NCBI GenBank assembly: GCA_034670405.1
Contig: JAXDDX010000007.1
Location: 500,001 to 564,000, forward strand
Origin: Hoplostethus atlanticus
Taxonomy: Eukaryota > Chordata > Actinopteri > Trachichthyiformes > Trachichthyidae
Reading direction: 5' to 3'
DNA: 64,000 nucleotides
Part shown: piece by piece, positions 54,155-64,000 of the stretch
Numbering within the stretch: position 1 is the first letter of the stretch
Layout of the letters: every line of letters starts with the position of its first letter
Translations under genes and position numbers: made by a program
Notes under the pieces: model-generated
Database searches by the model: none
Told to the model about the DNA's origin: nothing
What the model saw: only the letters and a program-made list of their open reading frames with translations

Positions 54155-55349
54155 GCGATAGTAAGATGCCTCTGTTGTGTATCACATAGAACATAGCTTT
54201 TTAATTTGACACCTGTTGCCATGACAATAACAGGAACCATTTTTAACCCTTGTGAGTGCTTTCTGCAAGAGGTCAAAGATCACATTGTGAAGAAAATAGA
54301 TGCTATTTGTCAGTGATGTACAGATAAATGTAGGCTAACTTCTACCAGATGTGTCCCATCCCTGCCCCAAATTGCCCAAATGAAATTCTGGTGTCAGGTA
54401 TGGACACTTCTTGGTACAGGAAGTGACGAAGCAAAACTTAAGAGTGAAACACATCACTTTCCAAATAGCGGCGCTCCGTCCAGAGGAAGCTGCTGGACTC
54501 ACCAACATTAGATCTTTAGCCTCTTTGGTATCCTTTGGTAGAAAGCATCACAGACCAGTAGGAGTGATTTTCAGATGCAGTCATTTCGTGAGTTTTTGCA
54601 GTGTTTCAGGCACTTTTTAAACTCCATTACCAGGTCATTTTTAGGTACACTGGAAGCTTATGGCAGTGACAAGTAAAAATTGACCACAAACATCTCATTA
54701 ATGGAAAAAAAACTGCTGACTAACCATTTCAGTCAAATCACAGATATTGGTCTTCAAGTCCGAACACTGTAATCCTCTCCCAACCTCTGTCACACACTAC
54801 TTCCTGACTTCCAGTTCTTGCAGTGTGACAGTAGGAATCATCTGTCTGTATGCAATGTGTCTAGCCAATAACACCCAACCCCCACACCCAACCAAACCGA
54901 GGACCCCGGCGACCTGCTGCATCCTAATCATCTGGTTATTTAGGTGGATACACGCTGAGGAGGGTTTCGAGGACACACCTGGGAGGGAGGGAATGAAAGA
55001 GGGAATGGAGGCAGGGGGTGGAGAACAACTGGCGGGAGGGAGGGGGCATGACTCAGAGCTTCTTATTTTAGAGAGAGCAAATCAGTTTGGTTTCCTGTTT
55101 AACTAACTTTCCAAGGGTGTTAATGAAACCTGGCAACCTGCCAAGTACAGGCACTAGCGCCACCCACTCATTACTACTGACTGTGATTTTGAATGGTGTT
55201 GCCATTTAGAAATCTATGGAATGGAGAGAGAGAGGACACACGACAACACAGATCTACAGCTCCATTGAAACAGTTTGTGGCTCCGCGAGAGACGTGAGGA
55301 GGGATGCGAGAACAAAGTTTGGGAGGTGTACACACAACACATTTATTGA

Positions 55350-55525
55350 ACGTCATCATCATCACCGTCACCATAAACGTCACCTGTGCTATCAAAACCC
55401 AAAACCCACCACCATCATTGCATCATCGTCATCACGGTCATATTAGTCAACATCATCATCGTCATCATCATCATATTATCATCATCATATTAGTCATCAT
55501 TGTCATCATCGTCATCATCGCTCTA
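55350..55525. repeat. CAT-rich trinucleotide repeat
   Basis: Imperfect CAT/CGT/ATT trinucleotide array. Apparent His-rich or Met-rich frames across it are low-complexity artefacts. Confidence 0.9.
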
Positions 55526-55899
55526 TAGACCTTTCTAAGCCATCGTACTTCTTCCCACTCACTGGAAAGCTCGTCCAACCTAGTTTGCGCAACACCCTCG
55601 CCATGAGGTTTTTGGTGCAGAGCGTAGTTACCAGGTATCCTACTGATTTTTTGTTTAGCACACACAACAAACGCAAGCGCTCCTTGGCCGTAGCAAATGG
55701 TCGCCCATTGATGCCCCCCAAAGGTGTCATAAAAAACAGCAAATGCATCGTAACCTCTCCATCTACTAACTTCAGTTTGTTGCCCCTGTGTCAATGCCCT
55801 CAACCCAAAATGAGTCCTATAAGACTTAGGCCCCAGAATAGCTTCAGAACCCCCCGCCCGCACCCAAGGTCCCTCTGCTGCTGCTCCTGGTCTCAAACC

Positions 55900-58330
55900 T
55901 CGCACCGATGGCCAGATTTCTGGAGAGGAGTGGCGACATCGCACGCATCAGGTTGTCCAATGTTTTGGTGGATTCTCCACTAGCACTAGTGCTTGTTCCC
56001 TCAGAGCCGAGGCGGTAAGCTCCATTTTGCCGGGTCCAGCTGAATGGCGCCGGCGTCCGTCCTGCAGGTATCTAGGATGAGGTAGCACGAGTATGGAGTA
56101 TGTTCCTACGCCAAAACCACAGGCTCTATGTTCAGCCATACTACGCCCATTAGCCGGGTCATACACATTAAAGATTGTCCTGTGTAGTAACGTTTCTGGG
56201 AGTTCCCAATCGATAGGACTAGGCTCTTATTGTGAACATTACTATACTCATAGCTAATTTTCCTACTCGCTACTCGCTGTTATGATCCATAATACAGGAA
56301 ATAAGAAAATGTAATGCACCCAGTGGACCCAGGTCCCCTCTCCACTGGCTCCAGAGTAGTTCCAGAGTAGTTCCAGAGTAGCAATGATAAGCCTCCCATA
56401 CGGCCCCTAATGAGTCCGTTACTGCTTTTACTAATATTAGCTCGTTACTACTATGTCCTTGATAGTACTACCCAGATTAGTAATCCCAATTTAGTTTCAG
56501 CAGCACCCTTACTTGGATGTACTGCAGGCATGGGCTCTGGGCTCCAGTCACTTGTGACCCGGCGCCGTTCATCTCTGTTAGGTCATTCATCCAATTTCAG
56601 CTCATATTTACCCACGTCGGGGTCCAGAATGTTATATTCACGAGTGATCCCTAATATGGTCACATTTTCTTGTAACTGGCTAAAGTCTCCAGCATGCCTC
56701 CAGGTAGAGCACACGTAGAGCATTGGTTCCTAAGGTTGTGAGCTATCTTCCTGGCTCCCTTAACACTCAACCACCATTCAACCACCTGACTGTGGCATGT
56801 ACTCCTGGGTGTCTCAACCTGCCATGGATTTCCTTTAGGAGGTTCCTAGTCTCGTCCTCAGGTACCGCTCTATTACCTTCCTTGAGAAGGTAACCTATGA
56901 GACCTATGAGATCTGTTGATCCACCTCCCGATTCCCCTCGGCTTCCTTGGATCTTTCATTGGTATGTGACTTTTGGTGAAGCCAGATGACTTGTTTTTGT
57001 TGTTTCTTGTTTTAGATCACTCCCCATAATCCTCTGTGTGCTACGTCTCCACCTTTGGCTGTCTCATAGTCATTTCCCACCCAGATTGGGCCATCTTCCC
57101 TACCTGCCTGGTAGCAGTAGTAGCTATCAGTGACTATGTGATGAGGGCTTAGTTTCATCTCCAGAACAGCTCGCACCTCAGCTCTCTGCGCTGAACCTGC
57201 GACACATCCTGTTTTCTGCTTCATCGTCTGGTGGGGCCCCTCAGGGCCGCTATCTTTCTGCGTATTCAGCGTGGGCGTCTGCTAATCTTCGGCTACCATC
57301 TGCATAGCAGTACCGGGGGCTGTCAATCACAGCGGCCTCTTTCTTAACCACAGCTCTCGCTTTGTTTCCTGTTGATGTAAATGTCAGCACATCTGTACCT
57401 GTTATGGTCTGCATCTTCAGTTGCATGCAAGGGCTTTCTGATATCATTTTACCCACCCAGTGCTATGTTTTTGAGCGTCAGCCATTTAACATGAATTCCT
57501 GATCATTGTATTTTTCCTCTTTTCTATCTGAATACATAGATTAGCCAAGTGCTGTTGATATTCTTCAGTAACCTTCTCCTTCTAATACTTCCATCGTTAC
57601 TGCCTGGAATGCATTGGGACTGTTCTTAAGTCCAACATAGAGACTTATGTTTCCATGTGAATGCTGTTCTTTCCATGTAAATCTGGGTGTAAAGGCACTG
57701 ACCAAAACCTGTTGGCTAGATCATCATCGCTTTGTAGAGTCACTTTTTTTGAGACATGTGATTGAGGGTTTGTCGAGGGTTAATCAGTGATCGTCTGTCC
57801 GATTTTTTAAAAATTTTGAACACATCTCCACGTCCCATCAGGTTTCTTTACTGCCTGTATGGGAGAGTTTGTGACTGGATTGTCTCTTTCTCAGTAGCTC
57901 ATTTATGGTCACTTGGAATTCTGTTTCAGCTGCCTCTGGTAGGCATTTTTTTATTTGGCTAGCGTTATTTGGGTCAGTGTCTCTTTTTTGTTTAATTTTA
58001 CATGAGTCTGGCAGATCATATTCTGACATTCTGGCATCAATCTCCTCATCTTCATCTCATTTTTCTAGATCTCTTGTCCCCACCAGATTTTCTTTACCTA
58101 CTAACATTTCTGTGTCGTCTAGTTTACATTTACTCATAATCCATATGTGCCCCCCCCCAGCACCTTCAACTGGCTCTGGTTGACTGACTGTCACTGACCA
58201 ATCGGATCCTGTGTCAATTGTAAATTTCTCCCCTTCTAATAGTGTCACTAATTGTCCCTCTTCTTCTGTAGCTATTTTGTTGATTAGGGATAGGAGGAAA
58301 CCTCGGCCTTCATCCTATTGCTTTTTGCGC
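55900..58330 (-). mobile_element. Retrovirus-like (LTR-type) pol fossil
   Basis: Minus-strand translations give, in the 5' to 3' order of a retroviral pol, a protease-like piece with a D-T-G-S motif (about 58.2 kb), a reverse-transcriptase N-terminal-like piece (about 57.8-58.0 kb), a ribonuclease H-like piece (about 57.0-57.2 kb), and possible integrase remains toward 56 kb. It is degraded, with several breaks, so it is an old, non-functional copy. No LTRs were recognised, so the limits are approximate and the family (a vertebrate retrovirus or its LTR kin) is not resolved. Confidence 0.55.
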
Positions 58331-58388
58331 TCAGTTAGCTTAGCCCAATCTTTCTGAGATATGTAGTAGGAAAAAAGGATAGGACCAA

Positions 58389-58675
58389 GGCCGAATCCCA
58401 TTTCTCATTTTCACCCCTACGGCTCGTTTTCGAGTGCCCCTCGCCCTTCGGCTTGGCCCTCGGAACAGAGTTACAAGGGGTAGTGGTTGAAATCTCTCCC
58501 TATGAAATGGGACAACCCTTCAAGACCCTGATACGTCATCGATGACATTTACGTAAACAGACGCGACAAGTTTGTTTTCGGACATTACTATGGCAATAAT
58601 GGTATTATCACAGTGACATTTGCCGTTCATCTGATGGCGATAGAAAAGCATGGACGCTCGCGATTCGTTCACAAC
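58389..58675. mobile_element. Partial DNA element with GGCCGAATCCCA end
   Basis: It begins with GGCCGAATCCCATTTCTC, related to the ends of the adjacent foldback element. Its right part (58531-58671) is an inverted copy of 59334-59475. Probably an older relative into or beside which the 58679-60062 element was inserted. Confidence 0.6.
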
Positions 58676-58678
58676 TTA

Positions 58679-60062
58679 GGCCGAATCCCAATTCACCCCT
58701 TAGCCCTTCCCCTCCGTTTTGCGCGTTCACGTGTAGGGGTAGGGTGTCCCGATTCTCTTGGGACCGAGGGGTAGGGCTAAGTGCTAGGGCTACATGGTCC
58801 TCCAAACGGAGATTTTTCATAGGGAAGATCATGGCGAACGCTACACTACCATCAAAGTGAACCACAAATGTAGTATTTTCTTCGTTAATAAAGATTTAAA
58901 AAATATTCTAACCGTGGTATTATCTTAGTTTAATGTCGTTTCAATGTATTATAGACCTTTTCTTTATAACAAGCATAACAAAAAATCGCTAGTATGCCGA
59001 TGTCTCTACCTCGCTAGTTAACGTTACAACATTGTTTTTAGGCTGATTTGTGCATGACAGTCCTGCATTTTGACATATTTCCATGTCGCATTTCCCCCCT
59101 TTGATGGCATATGACGCCGAAATATAACTAAAGTCCAGCAGCGAAGTTGCTGCACTTGTTACGGCTCCTCTAATATCAGTGCAGACTGGCAGGGTAACGT
59201 TAGGAGCACGGCTTGCTAGCCTACAGAGCACCGCTAACGCTATTCTGTCATGAAGTGGTCTGGTAATGAAGCAGTGGTCTTTTTTATTTGATGACTTGTT
59301 TGATCGATTAGTAGCGTGAAACGTATAAATTGTGAACGAATCGCGAGCGTCCATGCTTTTCTATCTCCATCAGATGAACGGCAAATGTCACTGTGATAAT
59401 ACCATTATTGCCATAGTAATCTCCGATAACAAACTTGTCGCGTCTGTTTACGTAAATGTCATCAATGATGTATCAGGGTCATAATTATGAGTCATAATTA
59501 TGAGATACTAAGTCATAATTATGAGATAGCTGAATATTTTTTTCTCTTTTCTGTGGCGGAAACGGGCTTCCATAGAAATGCGACATGGAAATATGTCAAA
59601 ATGCGGGACTGTCATGCACAAATCAGCCTAAAAACAATGTTGTAACGTTAACTAGCGAGGTAGAGACATCGGCATACTAGCGATTTTTTGTTATGCTTGT
59701 TATAAAGAAAAGGTCTATAATACATTGAAACGACATTAAACTAAGATAATACCACGGTTAGAATATTTTTAAATCTTTATTAACGAAGAAAAAAATACTA
59801 CATTTGTCGTTCACTTTGATGGTAGTGTAGCGGTCGCCATGATCTTCCAGTTGATTCGCAGGTCATTCTGGGAGACTTCTCCTAACCCTCGGTTTGTAGT
59901 GTGCCCCAGAAAAATCTCCGTTTGGAGGGCCATGTAGCCCTAGCACTTCGCCCTACCCATCGATCCCAAGAGAATCGGGACACCCCTACCCCTACACGTG
60001 AATGCGCAAAACGGAGGGGAAGGGCTAAGGGGTAGGGCCAAGGGGTGAATTGGGATTCGGCC
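58679..60062. mobile_element. Foldback DNA transposon with 420-490-bp inverted arms
   Basis: Left arm 58679-59094 and right arm 59577-60062 are inverted copies, starting GGCCGAATCCCAATTCACCC on both ends. The right arm has extra segments of about 13 and 60 bp. It is flanked by TTA on both sides (58676-58678 and 60063-60065), which fits the 3-bp TWA target of PIF/Harbinger-like elements, although another superfamily is possible. The inner part has a tandem CATAATTATGAG-type repeat (about 59480-59527). A 121-codon minus-strand frame (58989-59354) begins in the core and runs into the left arm; it resembles no protein I know. Confidence 0.82.
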
Positions 60063-60221
60063 TTAGATCAAGCAGCAGCAGAACTGAGCACTCCCCGGCA
60101 TCAGCACGCATCAGGATGTCACTTGAAACCCTGAGAAGAGCAGTTTCCGTACTGTAGCCTAATTGAAACCCTGGCTGGAATGTATCAAATATATTATTGT
60201 TAGCCAGAACATGAAGGAGTT

Positions 60222-60400
60222 TTATCATCATCATCACCATCACCATCATCATCATCAATATCAACATCATCCAATTATCATCACCATCACAATTGTATCG
60301 CCATCATCATCAGTATCATCATTATCCTCACATTAATCATCATCATCAATCTCACCATCATCATCATCAATCTCATCATCTGTATCTTCATCTTCATCTT
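60222..60400. repeat. CAT trinucleotide repeat
   Basis: Imperfect CAT/CAC trinucleotide array of about 180 bp. Confidence 0.93.
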
Positions 60401-60424
60401 GAGTACCATCCCTAATATGACCCT

Positions 60425-60597
60425 GCCCAGCAGCAGTAGCAGCAATAGCAACAGTAGCAGTGGCAGCAGCAGCAGCAGCAGTAGCAACAGTAGCAGTAGC
60501 AGTAGAAGTAGCAGCAGTAGCAGTAGCAACAGTAGCGGTAGCAGTAGAAGTAGCAGCAGTAGCAGTAGCAACAGTAGCGGTAGCAGCAGTAGTTAGC
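60425..60597. repeat. AGCAGT/AGC hexa- and trinucleotide repeat
   Basis: About 170 bp built on AGC and AGT triplets, with a longer unit around GTAGCAGTAGAAGTAGCAGC that is repeated. Long Ser, Ala or Leu runs predicted from it are low-complexity artefacts. Confidence 0.94.
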
Positions 60598-62868
60598 ATC
60601 TTCAGTGCTCAGATGCCAGTTAATTAGCCAGGACAGCCAGCACCGGTCCAGCTAGGATCAGACATGAGCAGGTTCTTCCGACTAAAGCTCTGAGCTCCTT
60701 CCACTACAGCTAATACACTTAAATTGTCCACTTAAGTGCTGCATCTCTCTTTATTTGCTTTACTGTTTTCAATAGGTTCAGTTGTAATGTTTTATTTGCA
60801 GCACTTTTTCATTCTTATCTGCATCCTATTCTCTGCTGTTGCAAAACCCCCCCCCCAATTTTATCATCATTAAAGTTTAATGAAATCATCATCATCATCT
60901 AATCTAATCCATCCCTTTTCATTTCTACAGAGGGGTAGATGATTTTTATCCATTTTCATTCACTTTTCATTTGTGCTTGGCTCTGTATTAAGAATTAAGT
61001 GTTCGTGTTGTGCTGTACTGTTGCTGTTGTTTGGAAAAACTACATTTGTAATGTAGGATATACTATACAAGGGTGGGGAGTCTTCCCCAATAGCAACCAC
61101 TGTAGTACCATCATAGCTACAGACAGCCTGGTCTGAATATGAGTAATCTTAGTATTAAACACACATATAATGAACCGTTTAATTTCTATATGTTGTATAG
61201 AAGTTTATTTAGTCCCTTAGAGAAATGGAATAGACGTCTTTATAACGTTGACAACACCCAAACGTTTATCTACAGTGATATAGAGATTCATCCAGAGGTA
61301 CATTTAATATTATAGTAAAGAACAGTTCAGACTTAAACCCCCGAGAGCCGCGTTTCATAGGACAAGACACATCATTAGGATCATAAAAAAACAAAGCCAG
61401 TTGATTGCCGCCTCCCACGTACACTTCTGTTCAACAGGATCATACAAACATCCCCCTTCTCCCATCCAACAGTTGCGTTGTCCCCAGGCAAAGTAAGGTC
61501 ACACGCCGGTCATAAACCTGTCACATGCTTGGACAAGGGGTCCTAAATGATCAGTTTGACAGGGATGGTCTGATTGATGGTTTAATGCTGATTCCCATGC
61601 AGCTCTACTGTAATTTACACAATTTTCACATTATTCCTAAATGCCAATGTACAGTACAATCAAATAAACAATCAAAGATGAATCATGTACAATATAAAAC
61701 AACAATAAATACTGTTTATTGTCTGTTTATTACCCTGAAATATATAGCCATATGTTTTTTCTGAAAAATAAATAAATAAATCCCCCACAACTGTTTTGGT
61801 AGACAGATTTCACGAGGAGCAGCATGACAGCAAAAGCTGAAAGGGAAACAGTGTCAGACACTTCAGGCTTCACTGGCCACACACAGACCCACACAGAGCG
61901 GTACAACAAATAGAAGAAAGGGTAGAGAGATGTGAAAGAAAGAGAGAACAATTGTATTAACCGCTGGAGGGAAATTCTCTTTTTCTTTGCCCCCCTCCAG
62001 GGAGGTCAGAGGTCAGGTCCGCCTACAGAACAGCACCCCTGAAGCTGGTTGGGAGTCAGCTTCATGCTCAAGGCCACTTCAGCAGGGTGGACGCTTTCTG
62101 ACTTGAGCCTGGCTCATCCAGTTGAAAGAGAGAGAGGGAGCGCTGTAAATCAACCTCATTATCAGGGATAAAAGGGGGAGGGGCGGAGGAGGTGGGTGGC
62201 GCAGGGCACTAACACCCCATCAGAGAGCTGGAACCTCTTGCAATTCAGTTCTGACAACTCTCTCGCCGTCTAATTTAATCTTAAAAACGTGCAGCAGCTA
62301 GAAATTCCAACTCCTTCAAGTATAAGCATCGAAATTGACACGAAGCAGCTTTGATCTCAGCGCGGACCCGCGGACCCGCGTATAGAGGTGTGCGTATACA
62401 TACATTACGACAAAACCTCTCGCGCTCAGCACACTGCACGTCTGCGGAACTGATTCAAATGCCTCTTGCTTGTTGAAGATGAATAGATGAGACCTTGGAT
62501 ATCTGCTGTGCACACATTCATTCATTCATTCCTGCACGGACACTGGGCCCCTTCACTGGCCTTAAGTGTGTAACCAGCTTCCATAAAGTGACTGCCAAAA
62601 TAGATATCTGATATTTCCGGTTATCTACTGTGCTGGACTAAAGGTGTTTCTAGTTGTTGGACTGTGTTTTAATGACATTGGATCCTGGGGTAAAGACTAC
62701 ATTTATTACATTTGTGTCCTTGACTTAAAAAGTGTAAGAATCCTGCCACCCTGTACTTAATAAAAGGTCCTTAAAAAAAAAGGTCCCAGCAATTTTACAA
62801 TGCATGCATTACAATAAAGTGGAGTTAATACGCCAAACGAAAGAGGGGGGTGTACCGTCATATCACAA

Positions 62869-62882
62869 GTAACCATGGTAAC
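62869..62882. promoter_or_regulatory. Perfect RFX X-box motif
   Basis: GTAACCATGGTAAC fits the X-box consensus GTNRCC-N2-RGYAAC exactly. RFX transcription factors bind such sites in promoters of ciliary and other genes. A weaker relative (GTTGCTATGGAGAT) is at 63708-63721. No coding start could be tied to either. Confidence 0.45.
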
Positions 62883-62922
62883 AAAACAATGACAGCTACC
62901 TGTCTTCTGCACGTCACATGGT

Positions 62923-62966
62923 CACACACACACACACACACTCTCTCTCTCTCTCTTTCTTTCTCA
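62923..62966. repeat. CA/CT microsatellite
   Basis: A CA array followed by a CT array and a short CTTT run. A longer CT array lies at about 63171-63198. Confidence 0.93.
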
Positions 62967-63169
62967 TACACGTACAAACACGACTTCCTGAGCGAGCAGC
63001 GCAGTGTCGTCCGGTCAGTGGATTATGGCGTTTGAATGACAGGTCTGCCCTTTCTCAGTGTTGCTCATCAAGAGCCGGCCTGATGGGAGCTCACAGCGTT
63101 TCTACTATAGGGATGCCTCATGCTGAAGATTAGACCCCCTGACACCCCCCCCACCCTCTTTCCCTGTGC

Positions 63170-63200
<31 letters not shown>

Positions 63201-64000
63201 ACTGGCTCGCTCGCTTCCTATCAGTTTCCTTCTCTCGCTTTCCCTCGTCCTGGCTTTGTGCTTCTTTCTTATCTCTTGCTGTCTCTTTCTCACTCTCTGT
63301 CTCTGTCATTCTATGAGCTAGAAGATGCTATGTCCCTTCCATACTCTCTAAGGAACTGGCGGCCATATTGGAGGTCCTCTTGGGCAACAGTAGCCGTAAA
63401 TAGCTCACTTGCTAAATTAGCTTGCTGGCTAGTTAGCTAGGATGCCAAACAATGGCAAAAAACCAGCTGTTTGTTAACTGAGCTGACTTTTCTCAAGCTA
63501 CCGCTGTTTTGGTGTAGAGACTAGGGCTAAGGACAAGACAGGTTACTGAGTCGCAGTAACAAATCTCCCTTATCACACTATTCACTTTTACGTATAATGT
63601 TACACCCGCGCCACAGCTATCTGTTTCCAGCACCGGTTGTTATATATTTAGACGTTATTTGTGCACAGCCAATTCCCCACTGGACCTCCACGATGGCGCC
63701 AGCTGTGGTTGCTATGGAGATTTGTGACACAACTGCAAAGACTCTCCAGTGTTGAGGCTGAAAGAGGAGATAAAAAAGATCCAGTGCATGAACAAATCAG
63801 GCAGCTGTATTTATCCGTCCCAAGGACTAGCTGGCTGCATCTGAATGGAGATGAGTCTCCTCTAGCTGCTGGGGAACTCAGGGAGAGTCACTCAGAAAAC
63901 AATCACTTCCTTGGACACAAGATCAAGAAGGGTGAAGAGACTTTCAGGAAATGTCGAAGAGAGATCATTACCGTATTATTCTATTGCCTTTGATTAGGCA

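Noticed and set aside
54747-55106. 119-codon plus-strand frame
   Set aside because: No domain, no splice or promoter context, low-complexity Gly/Glu end. Treated as chance.
60287-60599. Poly-Leu, poly-Ser and Ala/Thr-rich frames on both strands
   Set aside because: All are readings of the AGCAGT and CAT repeats. No codon structure beyond the repeat.

Overview
The window is teleost fish genomic DNA. It has a vertebrate gene split into short exons with GT-AG introns, dense CA/TG microsatellites, and fish-type interspersed repeats (Tc1, hAT MITEs, a tRNA-derived SINE, long foldback elements). The species cannot be fixed from the sequence.

About two thirds of the window (285 to about 46.6 kb, minus strand) is the 5' half of one gene, myh10, the heavy chain of non-muscle myosin II-B. 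A non-coding first exon (donor at 46420/46421), 23 constitutive coding exons and two in-frame optional exons can be placed to the base. The constitutive exons join without a stop into 1040 codons plus 1 nt: SH3-like N-terminus, full motor domain (P-loop, switch I, switch II, actin-binding segment, SH1/SH2 cysteines), the IQ neck, and the first part of the coiled-coil rod. The rest of the rod lies left of position 1. The optional exons are the 10-codon B1 exon in loop 1 and the 21-codon B2 exon in loop 2, both known neuronal variants of vertebrate MYH10. B1 uses a GC donor and is followed by several UGCAUG (RBFOX) sites.

The introns hold no second gene that I can support. They carry two hAT-type elements (one with a perfect 8-bp target duplication), a Tc1 element in intron 1 that itself contains a tRNA-derived SINE and a palindromic hAT MITE, a 790-bp near-perfect palindrome, copies of an unnamed repeat family, and many microsatellites.

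From 46.7 to 64 kb (upstream of myh10) I find no convincing host coding exon. A CCAAT-box-rich promoter region comes first, then a LINE 3' end, two more copies of the unnamed repeat family, long microsatellites, a decayed retrovirus-like pol fossil (about 55.9-58.3 kb, minus strand), a 1.4-kb foldback DNA element with 420-490-bp inverted arms (58.68-60.06 kb), and a perfect RFX X-box at 62.87 kb.

I did not find a clearly new biological system. The most interesting material is the splicing architecture of the two optional exons and the nested or palindromic mobile DNA.
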